A stretch of DNA of 64,000 nucleotides from Nitrosomonadales bacterium (GTDB taxonomy: Bacteria > Pseudomonadota > Gammaproteobacteria > Burkholderiales > Gallionellaceae), in assembly GCA_016199835.1 (NCBI GenBank), contig JACQFX010000067.1:1-64000 (forward strand), read 5' to 3'. Under the pieces are notes generated by a model, which saw only the letters and a list, made by a program, of their open reading frames with translations, was not told the DNA's origin and did not search any database. Position numbers and translations under genes: made by a program. This document shows, piece by piece, positions 29,464 to 38,596 of this stretch (the stretch's first letter is position 1; each line of letters opens with the position of its first letter).

Positions 29464-31692
29464 TTATTGCAGGCTTTGCTCTGACCCATCGTGCGAGGAA
29501 CCGTTCAGCTTGCTGTATCCGGGAACGTTCTGGCGCAACAACGTCAATGGATCAGCGCCGACTGCCACCAGATCATTCAACTCGAGTTGGGCAAACACAC
29601 CCGTGGAAACCTGTTGCGTCGCCGTAGCGAAACGTTGTGCTACCAAGCGCACTGTCCAGCAGCTTTGATTATACTCAAGCCCGGTCAGTGCCTCCAGAAT
29701 CTGCTTGTCCTGCAAGGAATAATTCCAGCGCACCACACCGTGCCAATGTCCTGTCAGCGGCCACTGTGCTGACATATCTACCTGGCGGATGCTGTCGTGC
29801 GTAAAACGGTAGCCCAGATTAAGCACTTTGCCACTTTCCGGCTGGTAACGCAGGGCCGCATTGAACTTTTCGCTGCGTGCCTGGTTGGGATTGTACTGGA
29901 AGACGCCGTCCGCCGACCATTTGCTCGTTACCTGGCCGGATAGTCCAAGCAGGATGTCTGATTTATTGGTAGTAGATACCGTTGTTGTGGCTGGTGCGGC
30001 CAAATTCACTTGCGGTGTGATCGTACTAAAGCGCTGGCCCACCATTACACGCAACCGCTCCGCTCCGCTATTAGGCTCAAGCAGTCGTGAGGTAAGCGCC
30101 AACGTCATCTGGTTTGCATCGCCGATACGGTCGCTGCCGAAGAAACGGTTTTCGGTAAATATCTGGGCAAAGCTGAAGTCGGCCTGGGCCGAATCGAAAT
30201 TTGGCAATTTGCTCTGGTCGCGGTAGGGAATGTATACGTAAAACATTCTCGGTTCCAGCGTTTGTATGAAACTCTTTCCTGCCACGCTCCAGTCTCGTTC
30301 CAGCATCTCTCCCGCATCCAGGCTGAAAATGGGCAAAGTACGCGATGCATTGGATAGAGACCCGGTATTATTCCCGCCCAGCACATAGTGTGTGTCATGC
30401 AGCCCGAACTTGGGCGTCAGGTAGAATGCGGGCTCGGCCACCAGCGGGTAACTCACGCTGGGATACAACACCAGCCGTCGCCCATTGACGGATGTAGGAT
30501 GACGAAAATCCACGAACTCGGCGGCCAATGAGATATTCGCTCTGGACAAGATGCGCTGTGCCGCCAGATTGATTTGCGGCAGGCGACGATAAGGCACGGT
30601 CACCGGCGTAACCGGATCCTGCAACGTCTGGAAACTCTGCACGCGCATGGAGGCTCTCCACCAACCATTGGCATAAGACAGCACTCCCTCACGCGCCAGG
30701 TTAGTCTGCGAAGTGCCGCTCACCGCATCGGACAAGTCTCGGAAATAAGCGTCATCGGATACGCGGTTGAAATTCAGCGCACCATTCAGCCCGCGACCAA
30801 AACTCTGCATATGACTCAAAGCCAGGCGCGAACGGGTGCTATTAGTCAAACGATCGCCGGACAACACGTCCAGATGTGCTTCGCCAGAATAGGCTGGTTC
30901 GAGATAGCGCAATTCATTATTGAGCAATATGCCGCGCTTGCTCATGATGCGCGGTGAGATCGTGGCATCCATATTGGGTGCGATGTTCCAGTAATACGGC
31001 AAAGTCAGATCGCTGCCGCCCTTCACCGTACTGCCGAATACCGGACCGAGAAAACCTGATTTGCGCTGACCATTGAGTCCAAAGCTCATCCATGGCGTAT
31101 AAAGTATCGGCACGCCCATAAACTCCACGCGCGCGCTATGTGCCACGCCAAGCTGGCTATTGCGGTCTATCTCCAGCTCCCGCACCTTCAACAGCCAGTC
31201 GTCCTGGTCTGCGGGACAGGTGGTGTAATTCACGTCATGCAGAATATAGAGCTGCCGCCCTTCCAGATTCAGGGTGACCGCATTGCCGCGCGCATGGTTG
31301 TCGCCGAACTGAAACACCGGCTGCGACATTTGCCCGATATTGGTCATCAGATTGAGTTGCAGATGGGGGCTGCGGATCACGTTATTGTCCTGCTCCACGC
31401 GCACCGTACCGTCGGCGGCCACTTCCCGGTTATCCTGCGCATACAGCATGTGGTCAGCCGAGATTATCTGCCCGCGTTTGCGCATCTCAACATAGCCTCG
31501 TGCCTCGACCTGGCTGTCTTTTTTGCCCTCGACCTGTTGCGCCGAAATGAAAATCGGCGTTTCCTCCCCGCCATGTTGCGCACTCGATAAAACGCGCTCC
31601 AGTTTGAGTGTTAATTGCTCATCTTCGGCGTATATCGTCGGTGCCAAAGCACAGAGCAGGAAACCGGCGACGAGTTTGTGGCGAAAGCGCAT
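29464..31692 (-). CDS. lptD: LPS-assembly protein LptD
   Basis: 742 residues from ATG 31692 (MRFRHKLVAGFLLCALAPTIYA), which gives a proper signal peptide; a longer frame starts 14 codons upstream. The N-terminal OstA/jelly-roll domain (ADHMLYAQDNREVAADGTVRVEQ) is followed by a beta-barrel rich in aromatic-ended strands. Cysteines C187-like (TTCPADQ) and C-terminal SCWTVR support the LptD disulphide arrangement. It inserts LPS into the outer leaflet of the outer membrane. Confidence 0.93.
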   Translation of the reverse strand: MRFRHKLVAGFLLCALAPTIYAEDEQLTLKLERVLSSAQHGGEETPIFISAQQVEGKKDSQVEARGYVEMRKRGQIISADHMLYAQDNREVAADGTVRVEQDNNVIRSPHLQLNLMTNIGQMSQPVFQFGDNHARGNAVTLNLEGRQLYILHDVNYTTCPADQDDWLLKVRELEIDRNSQLGVAHSARVEFMGVPILYTPWMSFGLNGQRKSGFLGPVFGSTVKGGSDLTLPYYWNIAPNMDATISPRIMSKRGILLNNELRYLEPAYSGEAHLDVLSGDRLTNSTRSRLALSHMQSFGRGLNGALNFNRVSDDAYFRDLSDAVSGTSQTNLAREGVLSYANGWWRASMRVQSFQTLQDPVTPVTVPYRRLPQINLAAQRILSRANISLAAEFVDFRHPTSVNGRRLVLYPSVSYPLVAEPAFYLTPKFGLHDTHYVLGGNNTGSLSNASRTLPIFSLDAGEMLERDWSVAGKSFIQTLEPRMFYVYIPYRDQSKLPNFDSAQADFSFAQIFTENRFFGSDRIGDANQMTLALTSRLLEPNSGAERLRVMVGQRFSTITPQVNLAAPATTTVSTTNKSDILLGLSGQVTSKWSADGVFQYNPNQARSEKFNAALRYQPESGKVLNLGYRFTHDSIRQVDMSAQWPLTGHWHGVVRWNYSLQDKQILEALTGLEYNQSCWTVRLVAQRFATATQQVSTGVFAQLELNDLVAVGADPLTLLRQNVPGYSKLNGSSHDGSEQSLQ

Positions 31693-31761
31693 GGTGCGAG
31701 ACAGGCAGTTTTTAGGTGTTAAAATCCCGTGCATTCTAGCCTAAATCAACGCGGGAACCCC

Positions 31762-32913
31762 ATGCAGCGCCTACAACAAATAAACGAATGGTTGACCAGC
31801 CAGTTTCCGGGCCAGTCTTTCGAACTTGCACCCGCCTCGGCCGATGCCAGCTTCCGCCGCTACTTCCGCGCGACCTTCCCGGACGGCCAGACACGCATCG
31901 TGATGGATGCGCCGCCGCAGCATGAGAACTGCCGCCCGTTCCTGCATATCGGCAAACTGTTCGAGGATGCCGGAACGCATGTGCCGCACGTGTATGCGCA
32001 GGATCTGGAGCAAGGCTTTTTGTTGCTGTCCGACCTGGGCAACACCACTTACCTGCAAGCCTTGTCGGCAGACACTGCGCAACAACTTTATGGTGCCGCC
32101 ACCGACGCCCTCATCAAGATTCAACTCGCCTCGCGCGAAAATGAGCTGCCGCCCTACGACGAAGCGCTGCTGCGGCGCGAACTGAACCTGTTCCCGGAGT
32201 GGTACATCGGCAAGCATCTGCAAGTCGTACTGGACGAAAAACAGAGCGCCAAGCTGGAAACCGTGTTCCAGCGCATCCTCGCCAACAACCTCGCACAGCC
32301 GCGCGTATATGTGCATCGCGACTATCACTCGCGCAACCTGATGCATATCGAATCCCCTCTTTCTAACTCTGATAAAACTACTAGCCATTCGACTAAGCCC
32401 GCAAGCGGGCAAGTCGCAGGTTATCTCCCGCAAGCGGGAGAAAGTACAAACGAGAAGTGGGGTAAGCAGGCAATCCGCGACGCGGATGCTCGCAAAGACA
32501 ATTTTCAAATCTCACCCGGCATCCTCGATTTCCAGGATGCAGTATATGGCCCCATCACTTACGATCTCGCCTCGCTGTTCAAGGACGCTTATATCCGCTG
32601 GGAAGAGGAGCAGATCATGGACTGGCTGATCCGCTACTGGGAGAAAGCGCGCAAGGCCGGGCTGCCGGTGCATGACGACTTCGGCGAGTTCTACCGCGAC
32701 TACGAGATGATGGGCGTGCAGCGCCACATCAAAGTGCTCGGCATCTTCGCGCGCCTGTACCACCGCGACGGCAAGGAAGGCTACCTCAAGGACATGCCGC
32801 TGGTGATGGACTACCTGCGCCGCGCCTGCGTGCGCTACATAGACCTCAAGCCGCTGCTCAACCTGCTGGATTTATTGGAGCAGACGCAACCGCAGGTGGG
32901 ATACACATTTTGA
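31762..32913 (+). CDS. amgK: N-acetylmuramate/N-acetylglucosamine kinase, with an internal palindromic insert
   Basis: 383 residues from ATG 31762. An aminoglycoside-phosphotransferase fold: DASFRRYFRATFPDGQTRIVMDAPP near the N-terminus, catalytic loop VHRDYHSRNLM and metal site ILDFQDAVYGPITYDLASLFKDAY. Between these two catalytic motifs, normally a few residues apart, about 50 extra residues are inserted (starting PLSNSDKTTSHSTKPASGQV), encoded by palindromic repeat DNA. AmgK and the next gene MurU recycle cell-wall MurNAc to UDP-MurNAc without going through GlcNAc-6-P. It is divergent from lptD and overlaps murU by four bases. Activity may be affected if the insert is not looped out. Confidence 0.85.
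   Translation: MQRLQQINEWLTSQFPGQSFELAPASADASFRRYFRATFPDGQTRIVMDAPPQHENCRPFLHIGKLFEDAGTHVPHVYAQDLEQGFLLLSDLGNTTYLQALSADTAQQLYGAATDALIKIQLASRENELPPYDEALLRRELNLFPEWYIGKHLQVVLDEKQSAKLETVFQRILANNLAQPRVYVHRDYHSRNLMHIESPLSNSDKTTSHSTKPASGQVAGYLPQAGESTNEKWGKQAIRDADARKDNFQISPGILDFQDAVYGPITYDLASLFKDAYIRWEEEQIMDWLIRYWEKARKAGLPVHDDFGEFYRDYEMMGVQRHIKVLGIFARLYHRDGKEGYLKDMPLVMDYLRRACVRYIDLKPLLNLLDLLEQTQPQVGYTF
32353..32508. repeat. Palindromic repeat inserted in frame inside amgK
   Basis: It contains GCCCGCAAGCGGGC (32397-32410), CTCCCGCAAGCGGGAG (32425-32440) and ATCCGCGACGCGGAT (32473-32487). The first two share the core CCCGCAAGCGGG, typical of intergenic REP-like repeats. The boundaries given are approximate, taken from where the kinase consensus stops and resumes. 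Confidence 0.65.
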
Positions 32914-33617
32914 GAGCAATGATCCTCGCTGCCGGTCGTGGCGAGCGCATGCGCCCGCTTACCGATCACACGCCGAAACCTCTGCTCATGATCGGCGGCA
33001 AGCCGCTCATCGTGTGGCACATCGAGCGGCTGGCGCGCACAGGCATCACCGACCTGGTCATCAACCATGCGCATCTCGGCACGCAGATCGAAGAGACGCT
33101 GGGCGACGGCAGCCGCTACGGCGTGCGCATCCGTTACTCGCCCGAGCATCCGGCCGCGCTGGAAACAGCGGGCGGCATCGCCCATGCCTTGCACCTGCTG
33201 GGCGACAAACCGTTCGCCGTAGTCAATGGCGACATCTGGTGCGACTATGATTTCGCGCACCTGCCCGCACGCGCGGCGGCATTGCAAAACAGCGGTGACA
33301 CCGCCCATCTCGTGCTGATCAACAATCCCGCGCATAACCCCGGCGGTGATTTCCATCTGCACGATAGTCGCCTGCTCCCCGAGGGGCTATCCACGAAGCT
33401 CACCTTTAGCGGCATCGGCCTCTACCAGCCCGCCCTGTTCACGCACATCCCGCGCGGAACCAAAGCTCCGCTCGCTCCCTTGCTGCGCGAGCAGATCGCC
33501 TTGGGCAAAGTCAGCGGTGAGCACTATAGCGGACGCTGGGTGGACGTCGGTACGCCGCAGCGCCTGGAACAACTCGACAACGAGTTGCGCGCGTCGCAGA
33601 ATGTCGGCCATGTTTAA
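32910..33617 (+). CDS. murU: N-acetylmuramate alpha-1-phosphate uridylyltransferase
   Basis: 235 residues with the nucleotidyltransferase start MRAMILAAGRGERMRPLTDHTPKPLLMIGGKPLI, the metal-binding VVNGDIWCDYDF and WVDVGTPQRL near the end. Together with AmgK it forms the anabolic MurNAc recycling branch. The GTG/TTG-type start at 32910 overlaps the amgK end. Its stop overlaps the start of the aminopeptidase gene. Confidence 0.88.
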   Translation: MRAMILAAGRGERMRPLTDHTPKPLLMIGGKPLIVWHIERLARTGITDLVINHAHLGTQIEETLGDGSRYGVRIRYSPEHPAALETAGGIAHALHLLGDKPFAVVNGDIWCDYDFAHLPARAAALQNSGDTAHLVLINNPAHNPGGDFHLHDSRLLPEGLSTKLTFSGIGLYQPALFTHIPRGTKAPLAPLLREQIALGKVSGEHYSGRWVDVGTPQRLEQLDNELRASQNVGHV

Positions 33618-34911
33618 TCCCGCCACATATGCAGCAAGACGCATCCGCCTCGTAGACCAGATGGGGCGCGGCATCGCCGTCATACCGACTGCACCGGAAG
33701 CGGTGCGCAACGCCGACTCGCACTACCCCTATCGCTACGACAGCCACTTCCATTACCTCACCGGCTTTGACGAGCCGGAAGCCGTGCTGGTGCTGATAGC
33801 GGGCAGTACGCCGCAGGCTATCCTGTTCTGTCGCGAAAAGAATCTGGAGCGCGAAATCTGGGACGGTTACCGCCACGGCCCCGAGGCGGCCAAAGCAGAG
33901 TTCGGCTTCGATGCCGCCTACCCATTCGCACAACTGGATGAAAAGCTCATCGAGTTGATGGGCAACCAGTCCGCGCTGTTCCATCCCGTCGGTCACGATG
34001 CTGCGTGGGATGCGCGCCTGCTCGGCCTGCGTGGTCGCGTGCAGGAGAAAGCGCGCAGCGGCATTTCCGCGCCGAACGAAATCCATGATGTGCGTGTGCT
34101 GCTCGACGAGATGCGATTGTTCAAGGACCGCAACGAACTCGCTACAATGCACCGCGCCGCGACTATCTCCGCCGCCGCGCACGTGCGTGCCATGCGCGCC
34201 ACCCGACCCGGCATGATGGAATACGAAATCGAAGCGGAGTTGCTGCACGAGTTTCGCAGGAACGGTGCGCAGTCCCCCGCCTATACCAGCATCGTTGCAG
34301 GCGGCACGAATGCCTGTGTGCTGCATTACGTCGGCAACGACATGCAACTCAAGGACGGCGACCTGCTGCTGATCGATGCGGCCTGCGAAATGGATGGCTA
34401 CGCCGCCGACATTACACGTACCTTCCCGGTCAACGGCAAATTCAGTGCCGCACAGAAAGACGTGTACGAAATGGTGCTGGCTGCGCAAGCGGCCGCCATC
34501 GCCGCATCCCGCCCCGGCAAGCACTGGAATGATCCGCACGATGCCGCGCTGCGCGTGATCGCGCAGGGATTGATAGATTTCAAGCTATGCAGCGGCACGC
34601 TCGATGCAGTACTTGAAAGCGAAAGCTACAAACGTTTCTACATGCACCGTACCGGCCATTGGCTGGGCATGGATGTGCACGACGTCGGCGCATACAAAGT
34701 GGATAGCAACTGGCGCGCGCTGCAACCCGGCATGGCTTTCACCGTGGAGCCCGGTTGCTACATCCGTCCGGCGGACGACGTGCCGCAAGAACTGTGGAAC
34801 ATCGGCATCCGCATTGAGGACAATGTGATCATCACCGAGCAGGGCTGCGAAGTGCTGACCAAGGCTGCGCCGAAGACGGTGGCGGCGATTGAAGAGTTGA
34901 TGGCCGGTTAA
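33610..34911 (+). CDS. pepP: Xaa-Pro aminopeptidase (M24)
   Basis: 433 residues from ATG 33610 (MFNPATYAARRIRLVDQMGRG); an ATG three codons upstream is also in frame. N-terminal creatinase-like domain with HYPYRYDSHFHYLTGF, then the pita-bread metallopeptidase: LLIDAACEMDGYAADITRTFPV (two Asp ligands), HRTGHWLGMDVHDVG (His), FTVEPGCYI (Glu) and GIRIEDNVIIT (Glu). It removes N-terminal residues before proline. Directly before ubiH, as in E. coli (pepP-ubiH), which supports both calls. Confidence 0.93.
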   Translation: MFNPATYAARRIRLVDQMGRGIAVIPTAPEAVRNADSHYPYRYDSHFHYLTGFDEPEAVLVLIAGSTPQAILFCREKNLEREIWDGYRHGPEAAKAEFGFDAAYPFAQLDEKLIELMGNQSALFHPVGHDAAWDARLLGLRGRVQEKARSGISAPNEIHDVRVLLDEMRLFKDRNELATMHRAATISAAAHVRAMRATRPGMMEYEIEAELLHEFRRNGAQSPAYTSIVAGGTNACVLHYVGNDMQLKDGDLLLIDAACEMDGYAADITRTFPVNGKFSAAQKDVYEMVLAAQAAAIAASRPGKHWNDPHDAALRVIAQGLIDFKLCSGTLDAVLESESYKRFYMHRTGHWLGMDVHDVGAYKVDSNWRALQPGMAFTVEPGCYIRPADDVPQELWNIGIRIEDNVIITEQGCEVLTKAAPKTVAAIEELMAG

Positions 34912-34929
34912 GCCAAGCGCAAAATCCCT

Positions 34930-34975
34930 GTAGGTCGGGCTATGCCCGACATGGTGGGTACAACCCACCCTACGC
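34930..34975. repeat. Paired intergenic palindromes before ubiH
   Basis: GTCGGGCTATGCCCGAC followed by GGTGGGTACAACCCACC, within GTAGG...CCTAC. Related palindromes occur at 38553-38577 and 46147-46221. Confidence 0.6.
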
Positions 34976-35016
34976 AAACCGAAGAAACAGCAATTGAAAA
35001 ATTTGGTGCAAAGACC

Positions 35017-36177
35017 ATGAATACGCCAAGCTACGACATCGCCATCATCGGCGGCGGCCCCGTCGGCACTTCGCTCGCACTCGCGTTGCGCGACAGCAGC
35101 CTCAAGGTCTGCGTGCTCGAAGCGCGCGCTGCTGCGGCCAGCAACGATGCGCGCGCACTCGCACTGTCCTACGGCAGCCGCCTGTTGCTGGAACGCATCG
35201 GTGTGTGGGACGCGCTGCACGAGGTCTCGTCTATTCGCACCATCCACATTTCGCAGCGCCAAAGTTTTGGCCGCGCGATGCTGCGCGCAGAAGAATTGAA
35301 AGTGCCGGAACTCGGCTATGTGCTGCCCTACACTGCGCTGCAAGGTGCGCTGGATCAGGCTTTGCAGCAAGGAAGCATCAGCGCGATTTACGGCGCGAGC
35401 GTTACGCAACTGCAAGGCGATGCCGACCATGCCACCATCGGCTATCAGCAAAATGGCATAGAGCAAACATTGCACACGCGTCTCGCCGTCGTCGCCGACG
35501 GCGGCAAACTGCTCGCGCAACAACATCCACCCGAAGTGCGCGACTACGGCCAGAGCGCGCTCATCACCCACCTCACCTGCTCAGCACTCAAATCCGAAAT
35601 GGCCTACGAGCGCTTCACATCCCAAGGCCCGGTAGCGTTGCTGCCGTTCCAGGATGGTTACGAACTGGTATGGACTGCGCCGCACCAGCTCGCGCAGGAA
35701 ATGCTGGCATGGGACGACGCGAAATTTCTGATCGAACTCCAGCACCACTTCGGCGACCGCGTCGGAGAATTTCTGACAGTGGGCAAACGCACCTGCTTCC
35801 CGCTCGGCCTCAAACGCGCACCGAATCTATTCCCGATGTCGCACACCGTCCTGCTCGGCAACGCCGCGCAGACCATGCATCCCGTGGCCGGGCAAGGATT
35901 CAACATGGGGCTGCGCGATGCGTGGGAGCTGGCGCAGGCAATCCTGAATCGCGCACCTTTGGCATTGGGCAGCGAAGCGATGCTCGCCGCCTACCGCGAT
36001 CAACGCCGCACCGATCGCGAAGCGGGGATACGCTTTACTGACGGGCTGGTGCGCTTGTTCTCCAACGATCTGGCATTAGTCGGTGCAGGGCGCGCAGCTT
36101 CACTCTCTGTGCTGGATTGCTTGCCGTTCGCGAAACGGTTTGTGGCGAAGAGGATGATGTTTGGGGCGAATGGTTAA
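35017..36177 (+). CDS. ubiH: UbiH-family FAD-dependent hydroxylase (ubiquinone biosynthesis)
   Basis: 386 residues from ATG 35017 (MNTPSYDIAIIGGGPVGTSLALAL, FAD-binding). The second motif VVADGGKLL and the C-terminal LLGNAAQTMHPVAGQGFNMGLRDAWELA complete the FAD monooxygenase signature of the UbiH/UbiF/VisC family. It hydroxylates the ring of a ubiquinone precursor; which position cannot be told from the sequence alone. An in-frame extension upstream crosses a palindromic repeat and is rejected. Confidence 0.88.
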   Translation: MNTPSYDIAIIGGGPVGTSLALALRDSSLKVCVLEARAAAASNDARALALSYGSRLLLERIGVWDALHEVSSIRTIHISQRQSFGRAMLRAEELKVPELGYVLPYTALQGALDQALQQGSISAIYGASVTQLQGDADHATIGYQQNGIEQTLHTRLAVVADGGKLLAQQHPPEVRDYGQSALITHLTCSALKSEMAYERFTSQGPVALLPFQDGYELVWTAPHQLAQEMLAWDDAKFLIELQHHFGDRVGEFLTVGKRTCFPLGLKRAPNLFPMSHTVLLGNAAQTMHPVAGQGFNMGLRDAWELAQAILNRAPLALGSEAMLAAYRDQRRTDREAGIRFTDGLVRLFSNDLALVGAGRAASLSVLDCLPFAKRFVAKRMMFGANG

Positions 36178-36215
36178 AAGCCCAAAAATATATCCGTCCC
36201 CGTTTTTGCTGTGGC

Positions 36216-36282
36216 CGTCATTCCCGCGAAGGCGGGAATGACGATTCAGGGTTTATCGCGACCGGGAGGTCGCTCCCACAAG
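36216..36282. repeat. Palindromic intergenic repeats after ubiH
   Basis: CGTCATTCCCGCG..GGCGGGAATGACG (36216-36243, nearly perfect) and, at about 36258-36275, GCGACCGGGAGGTCGC. They lie between the converging ubiH and cbbO genes and could act as transcription terminators or nuclease stops. Confidence 0.65.
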
Positions 36283-36291
36283 TGAGCCTAA

Positions 36292-38529
36292 CTACCGCGT
36301 CAACGCCATAAACAACTGCGGCAACCTCTCCGGCAATCTTGCGATGTTGTCTATCACCGCATAGCGCTTGCCAAAGATGTCGGCCACATATTCATCCGCC
36401 TTTTGGTCAAGGTTGATGCAGTAGGTGTAAATACCCTTGCTGTCGAGCTCACGCACGGCCACGCGCGCATCCTCGATCAACGTACGCGGGTCGGTTGTAT
36501 CTATGTCTGCCGGTTCGCCGTCGGTCAGCACCAGTAACAATTTCTTGTCGGCCTGCTGATGCGAAAGATAATGCCCGGCATGGCGCAGCGCCGCGCCCAT
36601 GCGTGTGGAGTAACCCGCTTCCATCGCTGCCAATCGCCCTTTTACTTCATCACCCCAGCGCTCCTTGTAACCCTTGATGTGCAAGTAGCGCACATCATGC
36701 CGCGTGTCGGAATGAAAGCCGCCGATGGCAAACGGGTCGCCCATCTGGCCCACCGCCCAGGCCAATAGCGACACCGCTTCCTGACTCAGTTGCAGCTTGG
36801 TCTGCACACATCCTTGCGGCACGTCGCCGAGCGAGGCGGAGAGGTCGAGCAGCAGCGATACCGCCACGCTGCGCCCGTCGTTCTTGTGGCTCATGTTGAT
36901 GCGCGGGTCGGGCTGCGCGCCGCTCTTGAAATCGATCAGCGAGCGTAGCGCGACATCGAGGTCGAGTTCCGCGCCTTCTTCCTGGTAGCGCACGCGCACC
37001 TTCTGCTGCGGCTTGAGCAGGTCGATTATTTTCTTGAGCTTCTTCGCCAACGCGGCGTGCTTGGCCAGCAACTGATCTATGTAGGCCGCATCGCCTTGCG
37101 GGTGCAAATGTTCGTACAGGCTCACCCAGTCGGGCAGGTAGTGCTGGCTGTTGTATTCCCATTCGGGATACATGCGCGGCGGCATCTTGCCGCTTTCGGC
37201 TTCTTCGTCCGGCTCGGCGCGCTTGGGGCGAGGCTCGTATGTTTCCTCGTCGCCTTCTTCAATAAATTTCCACAGCAGGCGATTGTCGTCGCGGTAGCTG
37301 ACTTCGGTGTCTTCGAACCAGACCTTGGCTGCGGGGTCGGTGGCGGTGCGTGTGCGCGTGATGAAGTCGAGGCCGATCTGCACCATGTCGCGCGTGCTGG
37401 TCTCACCTGCTTGCATGGTGGCGTGGAAGCGTTCGACGAACTGGACTATGGTCGGATTCTGGTAGCCGTGCTGCGCATCGAGCAAGGCGCGCGACAGCAT
37501 CGCCAGACGATGGCGGATGCTCGACCAGCCCTCGGGGCAGGCATCTTCTTTCGGCGCGGGATGCAGCGCCAGCCATAGTCTGCGCAGGCCGGGATATTCC
37601 TGCAGCGCCAGCCATTCCACGCGCGCGTCCTCGAAGGTTTCGATGGACAGGCGCTGGAACGGGCTGAAGTTGTCGGCGATCTGCGGCGTACTCCAGCGAC
37701 GATGGGCGGTGAGATGGGCGATCAGTGCACGGTAGCGATCCACACCGCGCACGCCGTGGATGTCGTCGTACACGTCAGGCAGGTGTATACCCAGATCGTC
37801 GAAGTAGGGGATCGGTTTGCGTAACTCATCCCACGCCAGCGAATACGGCACGAACATCGCTTCGCTGTCCCACAGGCTACGCAAGTACAAATCCAGTTTA
37901 TGCTCGTGGTCGGTGAGCAGCGTGCCGTGGCGCTCGCGCTGCATCACCGCGCGGCTGTCCGGCGATTGCAGCGAGAAATAATCGCGCTGCCGATCGGGAT
38001 TGTTGGGGTAACCCTGAATGCCGTAATCCACCCAGTTGCGCAGACCGCCCAGCGAAATCTGGCTGAGCAGATGCGGCACGCTGGCGAGGAATTGCGGCAA
38101 GCATTCGCTGGGGTACATCGAGTCTATGCCGTGTATCTTCGGCGAGGTGCGCGCCAGCGTGTCGAACACCAGCTCCAGATATTCGCCGAACAGTTCGCGG
38201 CTTTCGAGATGACGCGCGGCGGCGGGCAAACTTTGCAGGAAGGGCACGATGGATTTGCTGTTGGGCGAACGGCCCAACTTGCGCGTGAACTCGACAACCT
38301 CGGCGATCACCTCTTCGCCCACCTGATTAGCTACCTGCGGCATTTCTTCCAGAAACACCAGCACCGGTTCTTCGCCACGTCCCAACTTGTTGATGCGCTC
38401 CGCACCATCTACCCAAGACATGATGCCTGTCTCGGACAGCAATTTGCGCGCGAACGCCAGACGTTCACCGAATATTTTCTGTACGCGGGGGAAGTTGCAG
38501 TTGAATTCGAATTCGGTGGAGACGGTCAT
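36292..38529 (-). CDS. cbbO: RubisCO activase subunit CbbO (von Willebrand A domain)
   Basis: 745 residues from ATG 38529 (MTVSTEFEFNCNFPRVQKIF); an upstream extension crosses a palindromic repeat and is rejected. The C-terminal third is a VWA domain with the MIDAS motif LLLDLSASLG and ADIDTTDPRTLIEDA. The middle is charged. CbbO is the adaptor that binds RubisCO while the CbbQ hexamer remodels it to release inhibitory sugar phosphates. It follows cbbQ and cbbM on the same strand, which supports CbbO over the related NorD. Confidence 0.9.
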   Translation of the reverse strand: MTVSTEFEFNCNFPRVQKIFGERLAFARKLLSETGIMSWVDGAERINKLGRGEEPVLVFLEEMPQVANQVGEEVIAEVVEFTRKLGRSPNSKSIVPFLQSLPAAARHLESRELFGEYLELVFDTLARTSPKIHGIDSMYPSECLPQFLASVPHLLSQISLGGLRNWVDYGIQGYPNNPDRQRDYFSLQSPDSRAVMQRERHGTLLTDHEHKLDLYLRSLWDSEAMFVPYSLAWDELRKPIPYFDDLGIHLPDVYDDIHGVRGVDRYRALIAHLTAHRRWSTPQIADNFSPFQRLSIETFEDARVEWLALQEYPGLRRLWLALHPAPKEDACPEGWSSIRHRLAMLSRALLDAQHGYQNPTIVQFVERFHATMQAGETSTRDMVQIGLDFITRTRTATDPAAKVWFEDTEVSYRDDNRLLWKFIEEGDEETYEPRPKRAEPDEEAESGKMPPRMYPEWEYNSQHYLPDWVSLYEHLHPQGDAAYIDQLLAKHAALAKKLKKIIDLLKPQQKVRVRYQEEGAELDLDVALRSLIDFKSGAQPDPRINMSHKNDGRSVAVSLLLDLSASLGDVPQGCVQTKLQLSQEAVSLLAWAVGQMGDPFAIGGFHSDTRHDVRYLHIKGYKERWGDEVKGRLAAMEAGYSTRMGAALRHAGHYLSHQQADKKLLLVLTDGEPADIDTTDPRTLIEDARVAVRELDSKGIYTYCINLDQKADEYVADIFGKRYAVIDNIARLPERLPQLFMALTR

Positions 38530-38552
38530 TTCATTTTCCTGCGCAGGAGTTT

Positions 38553-38577
38553 GTAGGTCGGGCTTTGCCCGACCTAC
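38553..38577. repeat. Perfect palindrome between cbbQ and cbbO
   Basis: GTAGGTCGGGC-TTT-GCCCGACCTAC, 11-bp perfect arms with a 3-base loop, upstream of the cbbO ribosome site. It may stabilise or attenuate the message between the two genes. Confidence 0.75.
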
Positions 38578-38596
38578 GTTTGCCGACGAAGGTACA

